A stretch of DNA of 64,000 nucleotides from VXYL01 sp965116345 (GTDB lineage: Bacteria; Pseudomonadota; Gammaproteobacteria; Pseudomonadales; Azotimanducaceae). Made by a program: the position numbers and the translations under genes. Under the pieces are notes generated by a model that worked only from the letters and a program-made list of their open reading frames with translations, ran no database searches and had not been told where the DNA came from. The stretch spans positions 372,001 to 436,000 of the forward strand of contig OZ220680.1 of NCBI GenBank assembly GCA_965116345.1, read 5' to 3'. Within the stretch, counting starts at the first letter, position 1. Every line of letters begins with the position of its first letter. This document shows positions 1 to 8,560 of the stretch, piece by piece.

Positions 1-288
1 TCCGAAGGCGCCGACCTGGTCTTTCCGGGCATGCGCCCGGGCCGCCCGCTGAGCGAGAACACCCACTCGAAGCTCCTCCGCGAGCTCGGCTTCGACGCCG
101 TCACCCACGGTTTCCGGACCAGCTTCCGGGTGTGGGCGTCCGAGCAGACCCACACCCCGCACGCGGTCATGGAGGCGGCCTTGGCCCACACGATAAGAAA
201 CCAGGCGGAAGCCGCCTACGCACGGAGCGATTTGTTCGAGAAACGGCGCGAGCTCATGGAAGCCTGGGCGGCGTATCTCTCCCCCTGA
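1..288 (+). CDS. Tyrosine integrase, C-terminal part (5' end outside window)
   Basis: The frame is open from base 1 and ends with a stop at 286-288, so only about the last 95 residues are present. They contain the catalytic HxxR box (HGFRTSFR, around residue 35) and the final block with the second His (AALAHTIRN) and the nucleophilic Tyr (AAYARSDLFEKRR), in the order typical of P4-like phage and island integrases. The Met at base 31 is internal, not a start. The same C-terminal block recurs in decayed form on the minus strand at 57451-57745, 57989-58330 and 60559-60750. The integrase probably belongs to the mobile element whose edge lies near here. Whether the rest of the gene is intact cannot be seen. 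Confidence 0.9.
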   Translation, partial: SEGADLVFPGMRPGRPLSENTHSKLLRELGFDAVTHGFRTSFRVWASEQTHTPHAVMEAALAHTIRNQAEAAYARSDLFEKRRELMEAWAAYLSP

Positions 289-358
289 CACGCTTGGATC
301 CGTCTCCTGCCCCACCCGGCGCCGGCGCTTCACCCCTCCGTCCTGCGTTGCCAGCCTA

Positions 359-376
359 GCTTCGTATTATCGAAGC
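359..376. terminator. Small hairpin after the integrase
   Basis: A 6-bp perfect stem (GCTTCG/CGAAGC) with a 6-nt AT loop lies 70 bases after the integrase stop. There is no T-run, so termination is only possible. The remaining bases 289-466 hold no gene; a TACTAT hexamer at 414-419 could be a -10 for the next gene, but no good -35 is visible. Confidence 0.3.
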
Positions 377-466
377 CCCCCTCCTATGGACGGACCAGAT
401 AGTTTCTTTCCCGTACTATAGTCGGCCCGCAACCTTCGCAACCTCCTCAAGAACACAGGATCTCGC

Positions 467-1323
467 ATGGCCACCATTCAACCTGCTTCCGACATCGCCA
501 TGCAGAGAATCGCGGAATTGTCCGAGACCGCCGTTGCCGAACACCGCGACTCAATCCTCCCCATATACGGCAGCAAGCACAATGGCAATCCGACTCATAT
601 CGGCACCGCCATCGCGCTGAATCTATACGACCAAAAATTGCTGTTGACTGCCGCCCATGTCGTAGACCAGAACGAAATCACGAGCCTATATGTCGGCGGA
701 GCCGCCCTCACGCTGCTTGAAACGGAGTTTCACTGCTCCGCGAAACGCGACAACGACCGGAACAGAGATCACTACGATTTCGCCATCGCTCGACTACCAA
801 CGGAGACAGTCGAAGCGCTAGACGGAATCTCGTACTTCTCCGAGTCCAGCATCTGCAACACAAACGTCGACCCTCTCGGAACGACGTTTACGATCGCCGG
901 ATACCCCAACTCCCAGAACAAGAAATTCCACGTCGCCCGACACACCGTAAATGCGGAGCTTTATCACTATTCCAATGTCGGAAGACCAAACCCATTCCCC
1001 GACCATATTCCACACTATTCGGCAACAACGCACATCTTCCTCAACTACGATCAGAAGCACTCCCAGGACGCCCATGCGCGACGTATCAACTCAATCGAAC
1101 TCACAGGAATGAGTGGCGGCCCGCTCTTCAACATTGGTCGTCTCACGGACCCGGCCGTACTGGCAAAACACCACAACCCCAAGCGTGCTTGGCCGGTCTG
1201 GCGATAGAACACAACAAGACTCACAATGCGATTGTCGGCACTCGCATCCACACAATACTGCGTGCCGTACAACACCTGCTCAAAACTCGTGACTCCCGCC
1301 GCCACGCCGAGCATCCGACCTAG
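467..1323 (+). pseudogene. Trypsin-like serine protease, frameshifted near its 3' end
   Basis: Chymotrypsin-fold protease signature: catalytic His in LLTAAHVV (about residue 65), catalytic Asp in HYDFAIARL (about residue 106), nucleophile Ser in LTGMSGGPLF (about residue 223). The first frame stops at 1205-1207 after an ending unlike the family. One base out, the sequence continues LAGLAIEHNKTHNAIVGTRI and stops at 1321-1323, which is the strand-pair ending expected after the Ser motif. A one-base loss in the CCCC run at 1177-1180 explains it. The intact protein would have about 285 residues. No signal peptide is seen, so it would be cytoplasmic, like stand-alone trypsin-like proteases of conflict systems. 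The partner is unknown. It may be a real pseudogene or a sequencing error. Confidence 0.75.
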
Positions 1324-1559
1324 TCCACGCCCACCTACGCCGGGAACGGCAGCAAGGCATGCCGTACTTCAATCTCAAGCCCACCGGGCACGCGCCCGTG
1401 ACGGCTAGAAAACCGTGGCAACGGACCAATCAGTGCCTCGTGCGCCGGGACGCCCAACAGCCCCACATCGTGTTGTTTCGCACGAATCGCCTCAAGCGAC
1501 CCCAGGGCAGCGAAACAGGATCCCGACCGCACCCGCCAACGACACCCACTGCTCGAAGC

Positions 1560-2645
1560 TCACAGCAAGTCGAACGCCGTCACGATACCGACAAGAACCG
1601 GCTCGCTCTCCTCCTCCCGTGTCACCACAAGCGGTAGCCTCCAGCCCTCCCCCGCACCGTCCCAGATGTCGCGCACCGGCATATCCGCCGCCGCCATCGG
1701 CAATCGACAAAGCTGCAACGGTCGACAAGCCTCAACCAGCGCCTCGCCCACCGTCCTGCCCATTCGCTCCTTGCGTTCCGCCGGCTCGGCACCGAGGTAC
1801 GCGGCCAGCCCATGTGCCGTCACCGCCGGCCACCTCCCGCCGGTCGGCTCAACGGCCAGGGGGAGATCGGAGAAGTCGGTCACCAGCATCGTGCGCCTGA
1901 CGTCGGCCACCGTCTGCCATCGGTGGGCGCACACCGGATCCGCGACCATCACCTCCGCCAGTGTCGCCATGCCATCCTCCCCGGCGACGCCGAGCAGCGC
2001 TTCGAGCAGCACTCCCGCAACTGCCATCGTACGTGTTTTCGCCAGCACGGCTTCCGTGCCCGTATGCGCCATGTCATTTCGCGCGTCCCGGACGAGGTCG
2101 TACAGCCGGTCCCAATCCATGCTGCCGAGCCCCGTGTTCCGCAGCGCATCGCCTGCGAACAGTCCGACCATTGCCCGCATGTCCCCCCTCGCCTCCCAGA
2201 GACTCGCCCCTGAGCGACCACTTGCGTACCTGGCTACGCGTTCGACTTGGTGCAGCAGCGAGGCGACCCCATCGCGGCCACTCGCGACCTCCGTTAGTAC
2301 CGCCTTCAGTTCCCCGCGCAGTGAACGCGCGGTATCCGGTGTCAACCGGCCCGGCTCAAGCACATGCAAGCGCTCCTCTCCGACCAGGTGGCGCAAGTGC
2401 GCGCGGAACTCGCCGATCCGGTACCGCCGCCGGGCCTCCGGCAGATGCCAGTCCTCACGCACCAATTCGTCGAACAGCGCCCGTCCGGTTCTCGGGCGCG
2501 CGGCGAGTTGTGCATACGTCTTCGCCAACCTTACGCCGGACGCCGCCGGATAGGCTCCGTCCGGGTCCAGCGCGAAATAGGTCCCATCGGCGCCGCCCGC
2601 CCCCGCCACAGCGGCCAATCCCTCTTCGCCGGTCAGCAGCCTCAT
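1560..2645 (-). CDS. Helical protein with HEPN-like RNxxxH motif and C-terminal CBS-like segment
   Basis: I chose ATG at 2645 (MRLLTGEEGL); a GTG at 2714 would add 23 residues. The protein is mostly helical. It has an ARNDMAHTG stretch in the second half that fits the RNxxxH signature of HEPN domains, a family of RNases and nucleotide-binding helical domains. The end (MLVTDFSDLPLAVE ... LVGIVTAFDLL) looks like half of a CBS pair. After the TGA at 1560-1562 the same frame stays open to 1335 with protein-like sequence (LGSLEAIRAKQHDVGLLGVP), so the TGA may be premature, or two compensating shifts may lie between. No neighbour makes an obvious toxin-antitoxin partner. Function unknown; the HEPN and CBS assignments are by eye. 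Confidence 0.55.
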   Translation of the reverse strand: MRLLTGEEGLAAVAGAGGADGTYFALDPDGAYPAASGVRLAKTYAQLAARPRTGRALFDELVREDWHLPEARRRYRIGEFRAHLRHLVGEERLHVLEPGRLTPDTARSLRGELKAVLTEVASGRDGVASLLHQVERVARYASGRSGASLWEARGDMRAMVGLFAGDALRNTGLGSMDWDRLYDLVRDARNDMAHTGTEAVLAKTRTMAVAGVLLEALLGVAGEDGMATLAEVMVADPVCAHRWQTVADVRRTMLVTDFSDLPLAVEPTGGRWPAVTAHGLAAYLGAEPAERKERMGRTVGEALVEACRPLQLCRLPMAAADMPVRDIWDGAGEGWRLPLVVTREEESEPVLVGIVTAFDLL

Positions 2646-2751
2646 CGCCAACCGCCTATTCGCCGACGAAGCACATCCGGCTGCGTCCCATGGCGATTGA
2701 ACAACGAACCCCACCGTTCCGGCGACCGCGTAGCCTCCCCTGTGTATGAGC

Positions 2752-2991
2752 TCATCGGCGCACCAGACAGCATCCGGCCTCCCGCCTTACGGTAACTTCC
2801 GCCGGCATCCGGGCCAAAGACGACTTGGCGTCGTCCATACTTTCGAACGGGCCGATCCACCGGCCGTTCGAACCGTCCGTACCGCCGTGCCAGCCTGCCC
2901 CGTCGTTGCACCGTCCGCACGACGCACGGTGTATCAGTGCCTTGTGCTCTCCGGCCCGCCAGTTCTCGTAGATCCAGTAACGCTCGTTCAT
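2752..2991 (-). CDS. Small conserved-type protein, 79 aa
   Basis: Start ATG at 2991 is set by a strong Shine-Dalgarno (GAGGAGGAAG) six bases upstream; a longer frame to 3093 has none. The protein begins MNERYWIYENWRAG and has a CGRCN pair of cysteines followed by a Gly/Trp-rich GRWIGPFESMDDA segment, which resembles small orphan proteins often found in accessory islands. No catalytic motif is visible. It is the last of three small minus-strand genes (3770, 3395, 2991), probably one transcript. Function unknown. Confidence 0.7.
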   Translation of the reverse strand: MNERYWIYENWRAGEHKALIHRASCGRCNDGAGWHGGTDGSNGRWIGPFESMDDAKSSLARMPAEVTVRREAGCCLVRR

Positions 2992-3062
2992 TACACTTCC
3001 TCCTCGGCCACCTGTTGCCTCAATCGCCACTCTCCGCGTTAACTCTGCCCAAGCGGTTCCCG

Positions 3063-3395
3063 TCATCCGTTTTCCGCCCACAACGAGCAGCACCCACTTG
3101 CCTGGGTGCGGCGCATTGCCCTTCGCCCGGGCATCTGGTCTCCGTGCTTGTGGACCACCACCACCGTCAGCATGCCGCGTCCGGCCTCGTGCTCGGCCGT
3201 CGAGATCTCGCCGAGCAGGTGGGCCAGGCGGTCCTCCTGCGGCTCGAAGTCGAGGCTGCGTATCTCGGCGACGAGGTCCGAGTAGGCGATCAGGTCCTTG
3301 CGGGCCGCCAGGGCCACCATCGCGTTCCGCGCCTCCGCCCTCGCGGCCTCCCAGGCTTCCTGCGGATAGCCGTGACCGAAGTCGTCCCGTTTCAT
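3063..3395 (-). CDS. Small protein with LGEIS ... VVVVHKHGD motif, 110 aa
   Basis: ATG at 3395 follows a GGAAAGGAAGG ribosome site. The body (AYSDLVAEIRSLDF, LLGEISTAEHEAGRGMLTVVVVHK, GDQMPG) matches a widespread family of about 110-150 residues of unknown function that I recognise by its GRGMLSVVVVHK core. That family usually continues after MPG with GFFELA. Here the ending differs, and another frame reads on through the same bases, so a C-terminal frameshift is possible. The last 70 bases lie upstream of the 2991 start, so the two are probably co-transcribed. The 71-bp structured repeat (3476-3548) lies 80 bases upstream of this start on the same strand. Confidence 0.65.
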   Translation of the reverse strand: MKRDDFGHGYPQEAWEAARAEARNAMVALAARKDLIAYSDLVAEIRSLDFEPQEDRLAHLLGEISTAEHEAGRGMLTVVVVHKHGDQMPGRRAMRRTQASGCCSLWAENG

Positions 3396-3475
3396 GGCCT
3401 TCCTTTCCCGCTCCTGCACCTCGTTGTAGGCTTCCACATGCCCTTTCCGGGGGATGGGGGCGACGCCCTCCGGGC

Positions 3476-3548
3476 CCGGGCTCTCGTGCTCCGCACCGAG
3501 CCCCGGCAGGCCGGGTCTCGGCCCTGGCGGGCTTCCATCCCTATTGCG
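3476..3548 (-). repeat. 71-bp structured repeat, copy 1 (possible RNA leader)
   Basis: This segment matches 43099-43170 without gaps, with about nine differences. On the minus strand it folds into two nested hairpins: CCGAG/CTCGG enclosing CCCGG/CCGGG, then GGGCTC/GAGCCC enclosing GTGC/GCAC. The differences fall almost only in loops and between elements. Both copies lie upstream, on the same strand, of a minus-strand gene (the 110-aa gene here, sspA at copy 2). Confidence 0.7.
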
Positions 3549-3584
3549 GGCGCGCCCTGCGGCCGCAGGCCGCCGGCCGGTCGC

Positions 3585-3770
3585 TCAGTGCACGGTCAAC
3601 GGCGGGCCAGCGTCGTCCACGTCGGGTGCGGTTCCTTCCGGCTCGCGCACCCACACCATCTCCTCGTCCACCCAGCGCCAGACCGTGCCCGACGCGTCCA
3701 CCGCGACGAACCGGAACCCGCCGCGGTCGACGGGGCTCGGCAGCGTGGTCGGCATCCTCGGCTCATTCAT
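3585..3770 (-). CDS. Small hypothetical protein, 61 aa
   Basis: ATG at 3770 is preceded by GGGGAGGATGG. The protein reads MNEPRMPTTLPSP, then a two-stranded pattern FRFVAVDASGTVWRWVDEEM and an acidic tail. It looks like a small soluble beta protein. It is first in the small-gene run 3770/3395/2991. No family recognised. An in-frame ATG at 3794 is possible, but its ribosome site is weaker. Bases 3771-4065 hold no gene I can support. Confidence 0.55.
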   Translation of the reverse strand: MNEPRMPTTLPSPVDRGGFRFVAVDASGTVWRWVDEEMVWVREPEGTAPDVDDAGPPLTVH

Positions 3771-4065
3771 CTTCCATCCTCCCCTGATAGTCATTGCGAG
3801 GCCACGCGAAGGTTCTTCGCACAACCGGGTCCCATCACCCCATTTTGGCCGGCTCCTTTCAAGCGGACATCGGCCCGGCGCGTCGTGCGCCGCCGCCCAT
3901 TCCCGCGTCGGACACACCCCCGTCCCCGAACTCGGCACCGGCGACCCTTGCACGATGCTCTCGGCGTAGCCCCACGCAACCGGACTGATCGACGGTGTTC
4001 ACGCCCAGGCCCGTCGCCATCCTCCCGGTGCCTGCACGCTGGCCTCCCCTACCTTCCATCCGCCC

Positions 4066-5094
4066 TCAGCCGGCCGGGGTGTGCGCCGCGCCCCGCTTGG
4101 CGTCGGCAAGTTCAGCCTCGGCGAGAACGAGCGGGCGCCACTTCGCGGGCGTCTCCCGGCCCACGCCACGATTGAACTGCTCGACGAACTGCCTCGACCA
4201 GGCATGCTCGGGGACGAGTTTCGGGGGGTCCTGGTATCCGGTGTGCGGCATGGGAAGCCGCTCGTCGGGCCACTGGACGCCGTTTCGCTTGACCACCCAC
4301 ACCTCCCAGACGGCGGCATGCGGGTAGACGAGAAAAATCCGATCCGGCGCAGGACCACAGCCTCCGAGCAACCCCGCCAGATGTCCGGCAACGTACCGAT
4401 CATAGTGAAACGGGAGGTCGATGGCCTCCAGAACCAGAACAGTGACAACGTCCGGACTCGGGTCCTTGCATCGCGCCAGCTTCGGGCATTTCTTCTCAAG
4501 TGCACGGCGCAGATTCTCTATGAACGGAGGCTCCGGTTCGTCCGGCGAGCCCACGAAAACAGCGAGCGACCCGGCCTTTCGCGGCCGGACGACCCCGTCG
4601 CTCGAGCGCGCCAGCGTGAACTCGCAGTCCCAACCGTCCGGGCGACCGCTGGCGTAGTCGAGTTCATAGACATGGGGCGGCCATCGGCGCCGCCCGGGTG
4701 CGCGGGCCTGCAACTCTTCCACCTTGGACCCGATCCAATCGCGCAGCCCCCGCAGCCGGCGCTCGCCGCGCTCGCCGCGCCCCGGGCGTCGAACCCGAAG
4801 CGGCAGGTAGAGCTCGTAGAAGGCGTCCCCCGGCAACGGCCCGGGGAACCACTCCGCGAGACGGGCACGGATGTCCTGGACCGGCTTCGCCGCCTCGATC
4901 CGGTCGTCGAAAGGCAGGATCCTCGTGTGCTCGAGGGCGTACTCCCGGCCCCCGACCGTCGCGCGCAGATCGACGGGCGGCCCTACGCCCGTCGATTCCG
5001 GATCGGAGACGGCCGTCCTCGCGGTTCCAGCGGCCCTCTCGATCTGCCTGAGCACCGCGTCGCAGCACGTGCCCTCTACGTTCGGGATCACCAT
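4066..5094 (-). CDS. Hypothetical protein, 342 aa
   Basis: ATG at 5094, stop at 4066. Soluble, with well-formed alternating hydrophobic pattern: an N-terminal segment VDLRATVGGREYALEHTRIL, a basic middle, and a C-terminal half with VVTVLVLEAIDLPF, RIFLVYPHAAVWEVWVV and several Trp. The strand EYALEHTRI after an Asp is loosely reminiscent of PD-(D/E)XK cores, but no lysine of ExK is present, so I do not assign it. It follows the 92-aa gene at 5385 by 12 bases on the same strand, so the two are probably co-expressed. Function unknown. Confidence 0.6.
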   Translation of the reverse strand: MVIPNVEGTCCDAVLRQIERAAGTARTAVSDPESTGVGPPVDLRATVGGREYALEHTRILPFDDRIEAAKPVQDIRARLAEWFPGPLPGDAFYELYLPLRVRRPGRGERGERRLRGLRDWIGSKVEELQARAPGRRRWPPHVYELDYASGRPDGWDCEFTLARSSDGVVRPRKAGSLAVFVGSPDEPEPPFIENLRRALEKKCPKLARCKDPSPDVVTVLVLEAIDLPFHYDRYVAGHLAGLLGGCGPAPDRIFLVYPHAAVWEVWVVKRNGVQWPDERLPMPHTGYQDPPKLVPEHAWSRQFVEQFNRGVGRETPAKWRPLVLAEAELADAKRGAAHTPAG

Positions 5095-5106
5095 GTCCTC
5101 GTTCGC

Positions 5107-5385
5107 CTACGCCTGGCCACTCGATGGAGCGCCGCGCATCCGTTCCAGGCGCACCAGGCGCGCCGCGCCGTGCACCGACTCCAGCCGCCAGCCCGCGCTC
5201 CGGCACGCGCCCGACGCCGGCCACGCGTCCCACCCCGCCGGGTCGGTCCACCACGCCGGCGACGTCGCCGCCTCCGGCAGCCCCCGACCGGTCAACTCCC
5301 GCAGTCTCTCGAACGGCAGCGTGCACGAGCCCCCGGCTATCGCGGCCAGGTACGCGCGCAGCTTTTCGAGTCCGTCGTTCTCCAT
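5107..5385 (-). CDS. DUF7662-like small protein, 92 aa
   Basis: ATG at 5385 (MENDGLEKLRAYLAAI). The layout (Leu-rich N-terminal helix, TLPFERLRELTGRGLPEAA, then AWWTDP ... AGWRLESVHGAARLVRLER) matches the small domain I know as DUF7662: a helix, LP, AWW, AGW and a final basic strand. In that family it sits alone or at the N-terminus of larger accessory proteins. The longer frame to 5454 lacks a good ribosome site. Its job is unknown; it is upstream of and close to the 342-aa gene. Confidence 0.55.
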   Translation of the reverse strand: MENDGLEKLRAYLAAIAGGSCTLPFERLRELTGRGLPEAATSPAWWTDPAGWDAWPASGACRSAGWRLESVHGAARLVRLERMRGAPSSGQA

Positions 5386-5533
5386 GCCATTCTGCCGGGT
5401 AGCCTCGTTTCCTTCGCGCACGTGATCCACGCAGCCGGCTTCCCGTTCAAACACCCGCGCGCCGACCGGCGATTGCCCGTCCTCCTAGTCGCATCTCGGA
5501 TGCTCCACCGAGCCACCCGCTCCCCGCAGCCTT

Positions 5534-5721
5534 CTACCGCTCCACAACAGCGATCTGAACGTCGAGGCTCTCCTCCGCGTCGCTGTCCGCCGACATGGCG
5601 CTTCCAGCCATTCCAACTAACTCGATGCCGTCACCAGCGGCCACCACAGGCGCCACGCAGCTCCGCTAGACGGTCCCCCACCTCGACGAGGTTCTCAACC
5701 GGGACGCGCTGACCTTGAATT
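5534..5721 (-). pseudogene. Small decayed gene
   Basis: Two frames on the minus strand together read like one small protein: RVPVENLVEVGDRLAELRG, then after a shift near 5640 VVAAGDGIELVGMAGSAMSA and an acidic end ESLDVQIAVVER with a stop at 5534. The amphipathic pattern and acidic ending resemble small trypsin-co-occurring-type domains, but similarity is weak. No start codon with a ribosome site was found. Bases 5386-5533 hold nothing else recognisable. Confidence 0.3.
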
Positions 5722-5764
5722 CCGACGCCTCGACGGCGCGGCGGTCCGCGCGCGCCGGTACCGG

Positions 5765-6714
5765 CTACCCGGCCGCAGCCCCCTCCCGCCGATCACCGCC
5801 GTCGACGCGTCTGGTCAATCCGAGCAGTTCGCCCGACGCCCGCAGATACACCGCCCTCCACAGGGGCGCCCCCGCCACGCGCACTGCGAACCGGTATTCC
5901 CGCTGGGCCGAGAACGTCGTCCGCTTGGTGAACCAAGCCCGCACCGCGTCCAGCGCCGCCATGTCCCCGTCCCGCCGGATCACCAGGCGCCGGTCCTCGT
6001 AGTGCACGGGCCCGTGGTACACCCGGACCATGGCCTCGGCACTCGGCATCGCCGCCAGCCCCAACGCCCGCCGAACCAGCTCGATGTCAAGCTGCTCCAG
6101 GCCGTAGCCGTCGCGGACGTGCGTTCCCACCTCGATTCCCAGGGCGAACTCGATCCCAAGCCGCGTCGCGAACGCGCCCGGGTCGCCAATGGCGGTCGTC
6201 ACCACGTCGCGGCCCTTCGACGCGGCGAACGAATCCTTCGCCGACCCAGCGTCCCAGCGCCGGTCCCGCTGCATCGACGTGCAGTAGATCCAGGGCTCGT
6301 CCGGCGAGGCGAGCGTCGCGGTCGCCCGGATATCGGCGGCGGCCACGTGGCTGCCGCTCCGGGACAGGGTCGCCGCCAGGTGGGGCGCCACGTCCGCGCG
6401 CGCCGCCGCGTCGAGGTCGTCGGCGATGCCGGGCTCGTAGCCGCGTTCCCGGAAATCGGCCGGCGTCGCCAGCCGGATGCTGCCCGTCGCGTCCGGGCTC
6501 TCGCCGGCCGCGGAAACTTCACCACGCCCGCGGTTTCCTCCCGGGGTCCGATCCGGAAGTCCACGAACTGAACGACGACCAGGCGCCGCTGGCCCGACGC
6601 GGGCTCCTCGACCAACATGCCAGCCGGGCCGCCGTCGTCGTCTTCATGCCCGGTTAGCCGCCTCACCCGGTAACGGTGGGTCCTGCGCCGAATCACCGTC
6701 TCGTCGTCCCGCAA
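5765..6714 (-). pseudogene. Conserved hypothetical protein, frameshifted (about 316 aa if repaired)
   Basis: The frame ending at 5765 can be extended N-terminally beyond 6391 (ATPADFRERGYEPGIADDLD). The preceding part is in another frame: HEDDDGGPAGMLVEEP, RRLVVVQFVDFRIGPREE, VVKFPRP. The switch lies in the CCGCGGCCGG region near 6505-6520 and equals a one-base loss. A TTG at 6714 has GGAGGA seven bases upstream and is the likely start. The C-terminal half has RVYHGPVHYEDR and WFTKRTTFSAQREYRFAV, which I associate with a hypothetical family of about 320 residues, function unknown. It is divergent from the 7166 gene. Confidence 0.55.
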
Positions 6715-7165
6715 ACCGTCGTCCTCCGGGCGCTTCGCCGTTCCAGGGCATCCTACACGTCCCCCGGCTCCCGACCGCCAAGTCGCGCACGCGCGCGACC
6801 GCGTCGTTCCGTTCGCACGGTCGTTCCTTGCGTTGCCTGCCGGCGCGCTCAGCGGACCCCGCCCCGGGCCGTTCCCATCAGCCGTGCGGGGGCCCGGCAT
6901 ACGCCAAGCGACCCGTCGTGGCGAGTCCGGGAGTCCCGGCGCCACCGATCCCGCCTCGCGGATCGCGTCGCTTCCGCATGCCGTGTGCGGCGGGTCTCGC
7001 CCGAGCAGCCGGTATGATTCCGCCGCGCGGTCGGAACAGGGGCGAGCATGCCGCTCGCAACCGCGCGCAGGACCCCGGCGCAGGCAGCGGGAGCGGCGCG
7101 ACGCCGGGCTCCGCGGACGACGGCCCGCGGATGGCGCACCGCCAGTTTGACAGGAACGAGCATCC
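6715..7165. other. Divergent intergenic region without a gene
   Basis: About 450 bases between divergently oriented genes. Frames here are shadows without ribosome sites. A TATGAT hexamer at 7013-7018 could be a -10 for the plus-strand gene, but no convincing -35 is present at 16-18 bases. Confidence 0.4.
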
Positions 7166-8419
7166 ATGGACGACGCAATACACCCCGGGACACGTCCCTT
7201 GTCGGTTGTCGGCCTCGAGATCCTCTACGCCACACCCGTACCGGCCGGCCACGCGGCGGCAAAGCCGCCGCGAGACCTCGCCAAGGAACTGCGGGAGCGC
7301 TTCTGGATCAGCGCGGCGCGCGACGCCGGCACCGGCCCCACGTCCTGGGCGGCCGTCCAAGTGACCTTCGAGTCGCCCATCGAGCGGGTCGCCGTGGGCA
7401 GGGACAGGAACGATCCTGGCGACGGGTTCCGTCATGTCGTCCGGACCGGCACGGACGGGACGGACAGCCGCTCGGAGTGGTTCGAGGTGACCGAGGTGTT
7501 CGAGGGCGTGCGCGCCGCGGACGTCGAATCGTTCATGCGCCTCGCGAACGGCGGCCGAGGCGGTCCCGGGTTCGACCCGCAGCGCTTCCTGGCCGGACTG
7601 GACCTCGGCATCCCACGGCGCGCCGCCCAGCAGCGCGCCGCCGACAAGGTCCTGGCCGCCGTGGAGCGGAAACTCGCCAAGGCGTCCTATGACGGCCTGC
7701 CGCGCGACCACGGCTACGGCACCCTGATCGTGGGGCTCCCCCTGTGGTTCGCCACCGATCCATTCGACCCCCTCCGACCGTGGAACGCCGTCGACGACTT
7801 CGCGACCCGGGTGCTCCTCGGCCTGCGGACGCACGCGCGGCAGCTGCGTCGCCGCCGCTGCCCCTTCTGGCGCATCGTGGTCGTCTGGAAGGGCTCACTG
7901 GAGAGCGCCCGGCAATGGCGGGCCAAGGCAAGACTGGACGTTTACGAGGACCCGGCGCACCGGCGGCTCGGCAGCCTGCCCCTCCGTACCGGTACGGAGG
8001 AGACGATCCTGCTCGACGCGCTCGAGAAGGCGGCGCCCGCGATGGAGAAGGCGGGCGAACCGTTCCACGGATTCACCAGACACCTGCGCGCGGCGAGGCC
8101 GCACAAGCGGCAGGCGAACCCGCCGTTGCGGCTGCCGCCCGTCGTCGAGCATCTCGCGCGAGCGCTCGAAGACGCCGCCCGAAGCCACCGGCCGACCCGC
8201 CGGGCCCGGTTGAAGACCCGCGTCCTTCTGAAGCTGGCCGAACTCCTCTGTTTCCTGCGCGCGCGCGGAATTCGCGGCTTCCAACGCTGGACCGTCGCCA
8301 GGCTCTCTCCGACCCGGCGCCTGGCCCGCTTCGCGCTGCGACGGCGCGCGCTTTCGCTCTATCGGGCCAGCCGGGCACGCGCCCGGCGCCGGGCGGAGGG
8401 GCGGCCCGACCGCCGCTGA
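7166..8419 (+). CDS. Hypothetical protein with very basic C-terminus, 417 aa
   Basis: ATG at 7166 with AACGAG upstream; stop 8417-8419. The N-terminal 300 residues look like a soluble mixed fold (VVGLEILYATPVPAGH, FESPIERVAVGRDRN, YGTLIVGLPLWFATDPFD, FWRIVVVWKGSLESARQW). From about residue 335 the chain is strongly basic and helical (RPTRRARLKTRVLLKLAELL, then repeated RARARRR), which suggests nucleic-acid or membrane-surface contact. No family recognised. It stands alone between divergent and convergent neighbours. The low-complexity basic tail could partly reflect a late frameshift, because the composition changes there. Confidence 0.55.
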   Translation: MDDAIHPGTRPLSVVGLEILYATPVPAGHAAAKPPRDLAKELRERFWISAARDAGTGPTSWAAVQVTFESPIERVAVGRDRNDPGDGFRHVVRTGTDGTDSRSEWFEVTEVFEGVRAADVESFMRLANGGRGGPGFDPQRFLAGLDLGIPRRAAQQRAADKVLAAVERKLAKASYDGLPRDHGYGTLIVGLPLWFATDPFDPLRPWNAVDDFATRVLLGLRTHARQLRRRRCPFWRIVVVWKGSLESARQWRAKARLDVYEDPAHRRLGSLPLRTGTEETILLDALEKAAPAMEKAGEPFHGFTRHLRAARPHKRQANPPLRLPPVVEHLARALEDAARSHRPTRRARLKTRVLLKLAELLCFLRARGIRGFQRWTVARLSPTRRLARFALRRRALSLYRASRARARRRAEGRPDRR

Positions 8420-8560
8420 CCGGCTCGCCGACGCTCGCGGCCCTCGCCGTCATCCCGCACGACTCGGAGGACGCCCGCGCCTATCGTCGCGGGCATCTCA
8501 CCTGGAGGTCCACGGAGCGTCGCGTACCCGTTCCTTCCTCCCTGCCGCCGAACCGCCCGC

